A stretch of 64,000 nt of DNA from Cloacibacillus evryensis DSM 19522 (lineage in GTDB: Bacteria; Synergistota; Synergistia; Synergistales; Synergistaceae): NCBI RefSeq assembly GCF_000585335.1, contig NZ_KK073872.1:2471283-2535282 (forward strand), in the 5' to 3' direction. The first letter of the stretch is position 1; the number at the start of each line of letters is the position of its first letter. Both the position numbers and the translations under genes were made by a program. Positions 25,692 to 34,507 of this stretch are shown here, one piece after another. A model generated the notes under the pieces. It was not told the origin of the DNA. It saw only the letters and a program-made list of their open reading frames with translations, and did no database searches.

Positions 25692-26306
25692 ATGAAGGAA
25701 GTATCAAACGAAAAGATAAGCAATCTTAGAGATATAATATTGGACCGCGCCGACAACGAGAAAAAGGTCAACATGGCGCAGGGCCGCCGCGAGGCGGACG
25801 ATTGGCTCACGCACGAGACAGAAAAGCTCCAGCGCGAGACGAACCTCATCCTCCAGGACGCGCGCAAGCGCGCGGAGGACATCCGCCGCCGCCAGATACT
25901 CTCCGCTGAACGTGAAAAATCAACGGAGACATTACGTCTGCAAAACCGGATACTTTCGGACTCTATGGGACGCCTTCAGGACAAGCTGGTACACCTCAGA
26001 GAGCGCGCGGACTATTCTGACATCCTGACGGGGATGTGTATTGACGCGGTCGAATCGCTCGGCACCAAGACACCGCTCAAACTGAGGCTTTCGGCGGTAG
26101 ATCTGGCCCTAGCCGACGAAGTGATCGCGAAGACGCTCGCCTTCAACCATGAACTCACCCTTACGTTCGACCCCGATCCGGCTCCCATACTGGGCGGCTG
26201 CTGGGTGGCCACGGCGGACGGGCACAGACAGGTGAACATGGACTGGCAGAGCATTACCCAAGAGATGGCGGATTCTCTGGCGGAACGCCTCCTGCCTCTG
26301 CTGTAG
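25692..26306 (+). CDS. V/A-type ATPase subunit E (peripheral stalk)
   Basis: A 204-residue stator protein: a long N-terminal charged helix (residues ~1-100, rich in E, R, K and Q) followed by a small globular domain. Its position just before A and B and its helical register with H support subunit E. The ATG at 25692 lies 7 bases after GAGGTG; a GTG one codon earlier is also possible. A 100-base gap separates it from F. Confidence 0.82.
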   Translation: MKEVSNEKISNLRDIILDRADNEKKVNMAQGRREADDWLTHETEKLQRETNLILQDARKRAEDIRRRQILSAEREKSTETLRLQNRILSDSMGRLQDKLVHLRERADYSDILTGMCIDAVESLGTKTPLKLRLSAVDLALADEVIAKTLAFNHELTLTFDPDPAPILGGCWVATADGHRQVNMDWQSITQEMADSLAERLLPLL

Positions 26307-26331
26307 CCGCAGCGGCCTGTTCGCGCGCAGC

Positions 26332-26439
26332 GCGAACACTAAGAACTACCGTAGGCCGCAAGGCTGCGAATGCTTCTGTCGTAGCCGCGAACACTTGGAA
26401 CTACCGTAGGCCGCAAGGCTGCGGATGCTTTTGACGTAG
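26332..26439 (+). repeat. Two tandem 53-bp direct repeats between subunit E and A genes
   Basis: Unit 1 is 26332-26384 and unit 2 is 26387-26439, about 48 of 53 bases identical. Each contains a perfect small hairpin (CCGCA-AGGC-TGCGG in unit 2). The second unit ends just before the ribosome-binding site of the subunit A gene. Confidence 0.85.
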
Positions 26440-26451
26440 GAGGAATAGCCT

Positions 26452-28257
26452 TTGGAACTTAAAAATAATTCGCAAAATCTCCATCAGGGAACCGTCGAAT
26501 TCGTCAACGGCCCCGTCATAAAGGCGAACGGCATGCGCGACTTCGGAATGCGGGAGGTCGTGAAGGTCGGTCCTCACAAGCTGATGGGAGAAATAATAAA
26601 GATGGACGGCGACAACGCCACCATCCAGGTCTACGAAGACACCGACGGCCTGCGCATCTACGAGGATGTGACCGGCACCGGCGAACCTCTCTCGATCGAG
26701 CTCGGCCCCGGACTGATAGGCAGCTTTTTCGACGGCATCGGACGCCCGCTGGACTCGCTCCTTGAAAAAGAGGGCATGTACATTTCGCCGGGGACCTCGG
26801 TAAACATGATAGACCGCGAGCGCCTCTGGAACGTGACTCCGGTAGCCAAGGTCGGAGACCTCGTCTCCGGCGGCATGGTACTGGCGACCATCCAGGAGAC
26901 GCCGCTGCTGGTACATAAGGTAATGACGCCCCCCAACTTTGAGGGCGAGATCACTTGGATAATCCCCTCCGGAAAGCACCACGCCAACAGCGACGTCGCA
27001 AGGGTGAAGGACGCCTTCGGACGCGAGGTCTCCATTCCGATGATCCAGCGCTGGCCGGTGCGCACGCCGCGCCCCTACCGTGAAAGGCTCCTGCCGAACG
27101 AGCCCTTCGTCACGGGACAGCGCGTCATAGACGGCCTCTTTCCGCTCGCGAAGGGCGGCACCGCCTGCATCCCCGGAGGATTCGGCACCGGAAAGACAGT
27201 CACCCAGCACCAGCTCGCCAAATGGGGCGACGCGCAGGTCGTCATCTACATCGGCTGCGGAGAGCGCGGCAATGAGATGACCGACGTCCTCGAGCAGTTC
27301 CCCGTGCTGGAAGACCCGCGCTCCGGCCGCCCGCTGATGGAGCGCACGATCTTGATCGCGAACACCTCCAACATGCCGGTCGCGGCGCGCGAAGCTTCCA
27401 TATATACCGGCATCACGATCGCGGAATACTTCCGCGACATGGGCTACGACGTGGCGATCATGGCCGACTCGACCTCACGCTGGGCGGAGGCCCTGCGCGA
27501 ACTGTCGGGACGACTTGAAGAGATCCCCGCGGAAGAGGGCTTCCCGGCCTACCTGCCGAGCCGCCTCGCGGAATTCTATGAACGCGCGGGACGCGTCGTC
27601 ACCATCGGCGGCGAAAACGGAAGCGTCAGCGTCATCGGCGCCGTCTCCCCTCCGGGAGGAGACTTCACGGAGCCTGTAACGCGCCACACCAAGCGCTTCA
27701 TCCGCTGCTTCTGGGGACTCGACAAGAACCTCGCGAACGCCCGCCACTACCCCGCCATCTCCTGGACGGACTCCTACAGCGAGTACGCCGCGGAGGTCGA
27801 CGGCTGGTTCTGCACCAACGTCGACGCGCGCTGGGGCGAACTTCGTGAAGAGGTGCGCAACATCCTCGCGGAAGACAACAAGATACAGCAGGTCATAAAA
27901 CTTGTCGGAGAGGACGTTCTTCCAGACGACCAGAGGCTCATCGCCTTTACGGCCTTTCTGATAAAGAACGGCTACCTTCAGCAGAACTCCTTCGGCTCCG
28001 ACTCATACTCGCCGCCGATGAAGGGCTTTGAGATACTCTCCGTCATCCTCGAATTTCACCACAAGGCGATGGAGCTTGTCCATAAGGACATCCCCATCTC
28101 TCTGATAAAGGACGACGAGTCTATCGACTCGATAACCCACCTGAGAGAACTCGCGGCGGAGGACAAAGAGGGCTTCGACCAGCTTCGCAAACGCATAGAC
28201 GCGCACCTTGAACGCGTCGCCGCGGAACGCACAAGAAAATTAAGGGGTGGTGAATAG
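26452..28257 (+). CDS. atpA: V/A-type ATPase catalytic subunit A
   Basis: A 601-residue catalytic subunit. The P-loop is [13 protein letters not shown] (about 240), preceded by the A-subunit-specific non-homologous insert. [17 protein letters not shown] and [23 protein letters not shown] are diagnostic of subunit A, the latter with the Walker B region. The start codon appears to be TTG, 7 bases after a strong AGGAGGA site; no ATG fits. A three-base gap separates it from B. Confidence 0.97.
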   Translation: MELKNNSQNLHQGTVEFVNGPVIKANGMRDFGMREVVKVGPHKLMGEIIKMDGDNATIQVYEDTDGLRIYEDVTGTGEPLSIELGPGLIGSFFDGIGRPLDSLLEKEGMYISPGTSVNMIDRERLWNVTPVAKVGDLVSGGMVLATIQETPLLVHKVMTPPNFEGEITWIIPSGKHHANSDVARVKDAFGREVSIPMIQRWPVRTPRPYRERLLPNEPFVTGQRVIDGLFPLAKGGTACIPGGFGTGKTVTQHQLAKWGDAQVVIYIGCGERGNEMTDVLEQFPVLEDPRSGRPLMERTILIANTSNMPVAAREASIYTGITIAEYFRDMGYDVAIMADSTSRWAEALRELSGRLEEIPAEEGFPAYLPSRLAEFYERAGRVVTIGGENGSVSVIGAVSPPGGDFTEPVTRHTKRFIRCFWGLDKNLANARHYPAISWTDSYSEYAAEVDGWFCTNVDARWGELREEVRNILAEDNKIQQVIKLVGEDVLPDDQRLIAFTAFLIKNGYLQQNSFGSDSYSPPMKGFEILSVILEFHHKAMELVHKDIPISLIKDDESIDSITHLRELAAEDKEGFDQLRKRIDAHLERVAAERTRKLRGGE

Positions 28258-28259
28258 GC

Positions 28260-29639
28260 ATGGCGCAGCCCGAATACATAGGCGTAAAAGATATAGAGGG
28301 GCCCTTTATACTCGTTGAGAACGTAAGCGGCGTCGGTTACGGAGAACTTGTCGACATCCGCGACGGCAAAGGAGTGCGCCGCCACGGCCAGGTCAAATCG
28401 CTCAGTGAAAAGGCGACGCTCGTCCAGGTCTTCACGGGAACGGAAGAGCTCGTGCCGAACACGACGAAGGTACGCTTCCTCGGTAAACCGCTCGAAGTGC
28501 ACCTCTCAAGATACATGCTCGGCCGTACCTTCAACGGACTCGGCGAGCCGCGCGACGGCTGCGGCGAGATCTACGGAGGCAAGCGCGTGAACATCAACGG
28601 ACTGCCGCTGAACCCGATGGCGCGCCAGTACCCGCGCGACTTCATCCACACGGGGATCTCGGCCATCGACACGCTGACGACGCTGATCCGCGGCCAGAAG
28701 CTGCCGATATTCTCCGGCAACGGACTGCCGCACAACCAGCTCGCCGTCCAGATAGCGACGCAGGCGAAGGTCGTGGGCTCCGAAGAATTTGCCGTCGTCT
28801 TCGCGGGGATAGGCGTCAAGCACGACGACGCGGCCTATTTCACGCAGGAACTATCGACGCGCGGCCACTCCAACAACATCGTCACCTTCCTCAACCTGGC
28901 TGACGACCCCGTCATCGAGCGTATCGCCACGCCGAGAATGGCGCTCTCGACCGCGGAATACCTCGCCTACGAGCTTGGCATGCACGTCCTCGTGATCATG
29001 ACGGACATGACGAGCTACTGCGAGGCGCTGCGCGAACTCGGCGTCGCCGCGGGAGAAGTGCCCAGCCGCAAAGGATACCCCGCCTACCTCTACAGCGACC
29101 TGGCCTCGCTCTACGAGCGCGCCGGCGTCGTGCGCGAGCGAGAGGGCAGCGTGACGCAGATACCGATCCTTACGATGCCCAACGACGACATCACACACCC
29201 GATCCCCGACCTTACCGGCTTCATCACCGAAGGTCAGATCGTCCTTTCGCGTGACCTCGACGCGAAAAACATCTACCCGCCGATAGACGTCCTCACAAGC
29301 CTTTCGCGCCTGATGAAGGACGGCATCGGCAAAGGGTACACGCGCGAGGACCATCCGAGCGTAGCGAGCCAGCTCTTCGCCTCCTACAGCAGGGTGCAGG
29401 AGGTACGTTCGCTCGCGGGAGTCGTCGGAGAGGACGAACTTTCAAAGACCGACAAAGCCTTCCTCGCCTTCGGACGCGTCTTTGAGGACCGATTCCTCAA
29501 ACAGGGGAAAGAGGAAGACCGCGAGATCGGCTACTCGCTCGATATGGCATGGGACATCCTCGGAGAGCTGCCGGCGGGAGAGCTGACGCGCGTCAGCCTC
29601 GCCGACATCAAAGAGCACATAAAGAAGAAAGAGCAGTAG
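28260..29639 (+). CDS. atpB: V/A-type ATPase regulatory subunit B
   Basis: A 459-residue nucleotide-binding but non-catalytic subunit. Signature motifs: QKLPIFSGNGLPHNQLAVQI (the degenerate P-loop typical of B, without GxxGxGKT), VVFAGIGVKHDDAAYF, MTDMTSYCEALRELG, GYPAYLYSDLASLYERAG and ITQIPILTMPNDDITHPIPD-like. It is the last gene of the nine-gene operon, which is followed by a strong terminator. Confidence 0.97.
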   Translation: MAQPEYIGVKDIEGPFILVENVSGVGYGELVDIRDGKGVRRHGQVKSLSEKATLVQVFTGTEELVPNTTKVRFLGKPLEVHLSRYMLGRTFNGLGEPRDGCGEIYGGKRVNINGLPLNPMARQYPRDFIHTGISAIDTLTTLIRGQKLPIFSGNGLPHNQLAVQIATQAKVVGSEEFAVVFAGIGVKHDDAAYFTQELSTRGHSNNIVTFLNLADDPVIERIATPRMALSTAEYLAYELGMHVLVIMTDMTSYCEALRELGVAAGEVPSRKGYPAYLYSDLASLYERAGVVREREGSVTQIPILTMPNDDITHPIPDLTGFITEGQIVLSRDLDAKNIYPPIDVLTSLSRLMKDGIGKGYTREDHPSVASQLFASYSRVQEVRSLAGVVGEDELSKTDKAFLAFGRVFEDRFLKQGKEEDREIGYSLDMAWDILGELPAGELTRVSLADIKEHIKKKEQ

Positions 29640-29666
29640 CGCAATACTGAGCGACACGACCAACCG

Positions 29667-29695
29667 CCCGCTGCTGATCGGCAGCGGGCTTTTAT
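29667..29695 (+). terminator. Terminator of the V-ATPase operon
   Basis: Perfect 8-bp stem CCCGCTGC / GCAGCGGG with a 6-base loop, followed by CTTTTAT. Confidence 0.85.
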
Positions 29696-29731
29696 ATATC
29701 AGAATCTATGTCAGCTTCCTATGATTATATG

Positions 29732-29758
29732 TTGACAACGTTCGTTTTATGATATAAT
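29732..29758 (+). promoter_or_regulatory. Promoter of the homoserine dehydrogenase gene
   Basis: TTGACA (29732-29737) and TATAAT (29753-29758) with 15 bases between, slightly short but both hexamers are perfect; ~40 bases before the start. Confidence 0.55.
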
Positions 29759-29800
29759 TCTGAAATTATATTCACAATTTATGATTATGGAGGGAACGCA

Positions 29801-30817
29801 ATGATAAATAATATCGCACTGGCGGGCTGCGGCAATGTCGGGACCGCGCTGCTTGAGATACTGCACGAGAAAAAGGCCGAGCTGAAGGAAAGGTATGGCT
29901 TTGAATATCAGGTGGTCCTCGTCAGCGATCTGATGAAGGGCATCGTGATGGACCCCAACGGCCTCGATCTGGGAAAGCTCCTTGACGAGATCCACGGCAA
30001 ACGCAGCTTTGGGGCGCTGGCGCAGGCGGCGGGCCATTTTGAAGAGCTGCTCGACCGATCGGGAGCCACCGTCCTCGCCGAGTGTACGCCGACCAATCTC
30101 AAGACGGGAGAACCGGGGCTTGCGCACCTCAAGGCGGCGCTGTCGCGCGGCATCAATGTCACGACTACGAACAAGGGACCGATCGCCGTGGCCTTCGACG
30201 AATTGTGCCGGCTCGAGAAGGACTGCGGCGCGAAGCTCTGCTATGAGGGCGTGGTCATGAGCGGTACGCCGCTCATCGACATGATGAAGAACGGCATCGC
30301 GGGCTGCACCGTCCTCGGCCTTGAGGGGATACTCAACGGCACGACGAACTTTATCCTCACGAAGATGGGAGAGGGTTCCACCTACGCCGACGCGCTCGCC
30401 GAGGCGACGGCGCTCGGATATGCCGAGGCGGACCCCTCCGGCGACGTCGAGGGCTGGGACGCGGCGGTAAAGGTAGTCATACTCGCGAAGATCCTCTTCG
30501 GCAAGGACGTCGCCGTGAAGGACGTCACGCGCATCGGTATCACCCAGGTGACGCCGCAGCAGATCGCCGAGGCACGGCGCAGCGGCTTCACGATAAAGCT
30601 CGTCGCCGGCATCCGCTTTGACAGCTTCGGCATGCACCCCTACGTGATGCCCAAGGAGATCGCTTTAACGCATCCTCTGGCCGCGATCGGCGGCGCGACA
30701 AACGCCATCACCGTAAATACCGACAACCTGGGAGAGATCACCCTGGTCGGTCCCGGGGCGGGACGCCGTGAAACCGGACAGGCGCTCCTCTCTGATATGA
30801 TAAGGATGAGCAGGTAA
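29801..30817 (+). CDS. hom: Homoserine dehydrogenase, short form without ACT domain
   Basis: A 338-residue NAD(P)-dependent enzyme reducing aspartate semialdehyde to homoserine. The Rossmann loop is ALAGCGNVGTALLEIL; TTNKGPIA, YEGVVMSGTPLI, LEGILNGTTNFIL and the active-site stretch GYAEADPSGDVEGWDAAVK are all present. The usual C-terminal ACT regulatory domain (~80-100 residues) is absent, so threonine feedback through it is not expected. Its product feeds threonine, methionine and thus isoleucine synthesis. Monocistronic with its own promoter and a bidirectional terminator. Confidence 0.88.
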   Translation: MINNIALAGCGNVGTALLEILHEKKAELKERYGFEYQVVLVSDLMKGIVMDPNGLDLGKLLDEIHGKRSFGALAQAAGHFEELLDRSGATVLAECTPTNLKTGEPGLAHLKAALSRGINVTTTNKGPIAVAFDELCRLEKDCGAKLCYEGVVMSGTPLIDMMKNGIAGCTVLGLEGILNGTTNFILTKMGEGSTYADALAEATALGYAEADPSGDVEGWDAAVKVVILAKILFGKDVAVKDVTRIGITQVTPQQIAEARRSGFTIKLVAGIRFDSFGMHPYVMPKEIALTHPLAAIGGATNAITVNTDNLGEITLVGPGAGRRETGQALLSDMIRMSR

Positions 30818-30855
30818 AAAACGGAGCGGGCCGCAGAGGCCCGCTCCATTTTTTG
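30816..30855. terminator. Bidirectional terminator
   Basis: 10-bp stem GGAGCGGGCC / GGCCCGCTCC with A-run on the left and T-run on the right, between convergent genes. Confidence 0.9.
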
Positions 30856-30873
30856 TATGATCGGATTATAAAT

Positions 30874-32253
30874 TCAGCGTTTCAGCTCTCCGCTTTTCAG
30901 CTTGCTGTCAAAATCATTGACGAGGAAGCGCAGCTCCTTCGTCAGCAGCAGCAGCCCGATGAGGTTCGGGATCGCCATCAGCCCGTTGAGAGTGTCGGAG
31001 AGATCCCAGAGGTTCGCGAGAAAGTCGCTGCCGCCCCACGCGCCAAATACGATCAGCACCATCCAGAATATTTTGAACGGCTTTATCATCGCGCTGCTCT
31101 TCGTGATATAGACGAGTGCCGTCTCCGCGTACCAGTACCAGCCGAGTATCGTTGAAAGCGCGAACAGCGCGAGCGCCACCGAAAGGATCATGATGCCGCT
31201 GGGGCCGAGCACCGCGCTGAAGGCGGCAAGCGATAGCTGTGCGCCCGTCAGCTCCGGCTGCCCCGTCAGCACTCCCGTCGCGAGGATCGTGAGGGCGGTG
31301 AGGTTGCAGATGATTATCGTATCCATAAAGACTTCAAACAGCCCGTAAAGCCCCTGGCGTACGGGGTGGTCGGTGCGGGCGGCGCAGTGCACCATCGGCG
31401 CGGAGCCGAGTCCCGCCTCGTTGGAAAATACGCCGCGGGAGATGCCGCGCGTGATGGCGATCTTGACTGACCAGCCGGCCAGCGCCCCCGGCAGAGCCAT
31501 CGGGTCGAAGAAAGCGCCGCGGAAGGCGTTAGCTATCGCCCCAGGGACCGCATCAAAGTGAGCGGACACTACGGCAAGCGCTCCAAGTATATAGAACACC
31601 GCCATGAAGGGAACGAGGTAGACCGTGACGGTGGCGATCCTCGTAAGGCCGCCCCAGATAACGAGCCCGACGATCGCCGCGATCACGACGCCGGTGACCA
31701 GATGCGAGACGCCGAATCCCATCGATATGCCCTCGGCGGTCGAGTTGGACTGCACCATGTTGCCGATGCCGAAGGAGGCGAGGATCGTGAAGACCGCGAA
31801 GATCATCGCGAGCCACTTCATGCCCAGCGCCTTTTCAAGGATGTACATCGTGCCGCCGCGATAGCTTCCCGCTCCGTCTTCCTCACGGTAACGGACGGCG
31901 AGCGTAACTTCGCTGAACTTAGTCGTCATGCCGAAGATGGCGGAGAACATCATCCAGACGAGGGCGCCGGGGCCGCCGAGGTGGAGGGCGGTCGCCACGC
32001 CGGCGATGTTTCCGGTGCCGACCGTAGCCGCCAGTGCCGTCGCCATCGCGGCAAACGAGGAGATCGTCCCCGCCCCCTCATTTTTCTTTCTGATATTCCC
32101 AAGTACCTCGCGGAACATCAGGGCAAAGTAGCGCAGCTGCGGGAAACGCAGGACGATCGTGAGCCAGATACCCGTGCCGACCAGCAGCGCGAGCATCCAC
32201 GGCCCCCACACGATGCCGTTTACGAAACTGTTGAGCTTCCCAAACCATTCCAC
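30874..32253 (-). CDS. AGCS family alanine/glycine:Na+ symporter (copy 1)
   Basis: A 459-residue transporter with about 11 membrane helices. AGCS signatures: ALAATVGTGNIAGVATALHLGGPGA (helix 3 region, shown in part as VGTGNIAGVATAL), FSNEAGLGSAPMVHCAA and GWYWYAE. It takes up alanine or glycine with Na+ (sometimes H+). The start is probably GTG at 32253, since GGAGGGG lies 7 bases upstream; an ATG six codons earlier would place that site inside the gene. Shares family with the gene at 34.5 kb but is clearly diverged. Confidence 0.92.
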   Translation of the reverse strand: MEWFGKLNSFVNGIVWGPWMLALLVGTGIWLTIVLRFPQLRYFALMFREVLGNIRKKNEGAGTISSFAAMATALAATVGTGNIAGVATALHLGGPGALVWMMFSAIFGMTTKFSEVTLAVRYREEDGAGSYRGGTMYILEKALGMKWLAMIFAVFTILASFGIGNMVQSNSTAEGISMGFGVSHLVTGVVIAAIVGLVIWGGLTRIATVTVYLVPFMAVFYILGALAVVSAHFDAVPGAIANAFRGAFFDPMALPGALAGWSVKIAITRGISRGVFSNEAGLGSAPMVHCAARTDHPVRQGLYGLFEVFMDTIIICNLTALTILATGVLTGQPELTGAQLSLAAFSAVLGPSGIMILSVALALFALSTILGWYWYAETALVYITKSSAMIKPFKIFWMVLIVFGAWGGSDFLANLWDLSDTLNGLMAIPNLIGLLLLTKELRFLVNDFDSKLKSGELKR

Positions 32254-32415
32254 AATACTACCCCTCCACATCTGTTTTTATTTAGATGCGGAAAGAGCAG
32301 CATTAAATTACTGCCATGTAAAGCAAATCAAAGGGTCGCTTATAGATAATTTTTAACATAATCGACCATCTCACTTATTTTTATTTTGAAATGTCGTAAA
32401 TAATCATTATCAGCC

Positions 32416-34308
32416 CTATTTTTTTCTGTAAAGATAGACGGCCATAGGCAGCGTGATCAGGCTGACAAACGCCCAACCGCCGGCGGCGGTGCATCCTGAG
32501 GATGACGACCGCTCTGACGGGGTGTCCTGACCGTCGGGCGGGACGGGGGAGACATCGGGCGAAACGACCGGCGGAATGTCGGGCCAGACGGGCGGAACGT
32601 CGGGAGAGGCCGCGGCGTCGTTCACGACGGCCAGGGCCGAGAGCGGCGCCGTTTTCGCGCCGCTTTTGTCAACGCCGCCGTCCAGGCTGCTCCTGTAGCC
32701 GGCAATCTGCGCCGTCAGCAGCGCCTCCCCCTTCGCCGCCCCCGCCGCAGTGACCGCGCGGCCGTCCACGGTTACGGATAGGCAGGCCGGGGGCTCGGCG
32801 CTTGCGGAAACGATGGAATAAAACTCGCCCCCGTCGGCGGGAGTGCCGGGATAGGTCTTCAGATCGACCGGCAGCGTCCGTGCCTCCCCGACGGCGAGAG
32901 TAAGATATGATGCGGAAAACGACGGTATCACGGTCGTCACAAATCCGGCAAGCCGAGCGCCGCTTAAGGGAACGCAGTCCCTCGCGGAGAGCGTGCCGTA
33001 GGCCACCGCGTCGCAGCCGCTCGGATAAACGGAGTCGGAGACGTCGGCGTTGGAAAGTTTGTTGCCGACCAGGCCGCCGGCGAAGGCCTTTCCTCCGGCG
33101 TCGACCGCGCCGCTGTTTGCCGAGTTCGTGAGCAGGCTCTTGCCCATCTCGCCGATAAGACCGCCGACCCGGGCCGCCGTTTGCCCCCCGCCCGATACCG
33201 CGGCGCTGTTGGAACAATTGGAAAAGACGTTTTCCACCGAGTTCGGGCCGGAATTGCACCATCCGGCGATACCGCCGGCGTAGGCATAGTTCGGAGTCCC
33301 CGCGGCGCCCACGGCTCCCATGTTTGCGCAGTTCACCGCCGAGGCGCCGTTATACGCCTTGCCGATGATCCCTCCCGATATTATCAGGCCGCCGCTCTGC
33401 CCCGTCCCTCCCACGCTTCCGAAGTTCAGGGCGTTCTGGATGGAGGTGCCGTAGGTGAAACCCATGACGCCGCCCCCGACGTTTGAGGAATATATGCTCC
33501 CCTTGTTTGCAGCGTCGTAGAGCACCCCGCCTTCGCCGACACCGGCAACGCCGCCGGCGATGTTCTGCACGAGGCCGACATCGCTGACCGAGACCGCCCC
33601 CTCGTTGCGGGACGACAGCACATAGCCTTTGACGCGCCCCGCAAGCCCTCCGGCGATGCTGTAGGTGGAGGTGCTCGCGCTGTTTACGGCGCCGTAATTG
33701 ACGCAGCTGACGGCATAGCCCTCAAGGTGGGCTACGACGCCGCCGGCGATCGCGTGGTCCTCATCGCCAAAGTATCCTCCGCCCCCCTTTCCGGAAACGG
33801 AGACGGAGGCGAAGTTTTTACAATTAAAGATGACCGTCTCCGGCCCGGCGTAAGCGACGATGCCGCCGGAGAGAAGGTTGCTCCGCTGTCTGGTATTCGT
33901 CACCGTCCCCTCGACGGTAAGGTTGGCTATTTGGGCGTGCGCCCCGGAGAGGATAAGGAACAGCGCCGCGCCGGAATATTCCACCGTTCCGACGGGCACG
34001 GCGGACGACTGCGGCGCGGCGACCTTCAGTCCTCTGACCGTATGGCCGGCGCCGTTGAACTTGCCGCCGAACGGCGCTGACGCCGTCCCGATGGGGACCC
34101 AATCGGCATCTTTCAGGTCGATGTCGGCGGTAAGGCGGACGGTTACGCCGCTGTAGTCATCGCCGGCATTTACGCTGTCGCGGAAGGCCGCCAACTGTCC
34201 GGCGCTGCCGATCTCGGTCACCGTGGCGCTTTCCGCGCCGGCGGGGCAGGCGGCCGCCGCCAGAAACAAAATAACCGCTATATATATTGTTTTGGATAAT
34301 CTCTTCAT
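32416..34308 (-). CDS. GLUG-repeat surface protein with Synergist-type C-terminal sorting signal
   Basis: A 630-residue exported protein. A signal peptide occupies about residues 1-25 (IAVILFLAAAACPAGAES). The body consists of a beta-helix-like array of about nine imperfect repeats with the core GG(I/V)(A/V/I)G: for example AGGVVAHLEGY, AGGLAGRVKGY, AGGVAGVGEGG, SGGIIGKAYNG, AGGIAGWCNSG, VGGLIGEMGKS and AGGLVGNKLSN. A proline-rich stretch (PPVWPDIPPVVSPDVSPVP) leads to the C-terminus SSSGCTAAGGWAFVSLITLP followed by a basic tail (YRKK). That SGC + hydrophobic helix + basic tail arrangement matches the Synergist-CTERM sorting domain. Probable envelope-anchored adhesin-like protein. Confidence 0.85.
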   Translation of the reverse strand: MKRLSKTIYIAVILFLAAAACPAGAESATVTEIGSAGQLAAFRDSVNAGDDYSGVTVRLTADIDLKDADWVPIGTASAPFGGKFNGAGHTVRGLKVAAPQSSAVPVGTVEYSGAALFLILSGAHAQIANLTVEGTVTNTRQRSNLLSGGIVAYAGPETVIFNCKNFASVSVSGKGGGGYFGDEDHAIAGGVVAHLEGYAVSCVNYGAVNSASTSTYSIAGGLAGRVKGYVLSSRNEGAVSVSDVGLVQNIAGGVAGVGEGGVLYDAANKGSIYSSNVGGGVMGFTYGTSIQNALNFGSVGGTGQSGGLIISGGIIGKAYNGASAVNCANMGAVGAAGTPNYAYAGGIAGWCNSGPNSVENVFSNCSNSAAVSGGGQTAARVGGLIGEMGKSLLTNSANSGAVDAGGKAFAGGLVGNKLSNADVSDSVYPSGCDAVAYGTLSARDCVPLSGARLAGFVTTVIPSFSASYLTLAVGEARTLPVDLKTYPGTPADGGEFYSIVSASAEPPACLSVTVDGRAVTAAGAAKGEALLTAQIAGYRSSLDGGVDKSGAKTAPLSALAVVNDAAASPDVPPVWPDIPPVVSPDVSPVPPDGQDTPSERSSSSGCTAAGGWAFVSLITLPMAVYLYRKK

Positions 34309-34445
34309 GACACACCTCTTCGTAAAATATTTCTCACAAAAAGGATAGTCTCTAAGCGCGGCGGCGGACAGCGGGAAACCCGCCCCGCGCCGCTACGCAT
34401 AACGGCCTGGATCACAAGTTTGCCCTTTGTATCGTCACTCCGCCA

Positions 34446-34481
34446 GGAAAAAGAAAAAAGCGCCGTCGCAGGGACGGCGCT
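34446..34481 (-). terminator. Terminator of AGCS copy 2
   Basis: Minus-strand stem AGCGCCGTC / GACGGCGCT with a 5-base loop followed by TTTTTTCTTTTT. Confidence 0.9.
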
Positions 34482-34507
34482 CTCTCTTAAACTAAAGGCT
34501 CGATCGG

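Noticed and set aside
26332-26439. 53-bp repeats as a CRISPR fragment
   Set aside because: Units are back to back with two bases between; no spacers.
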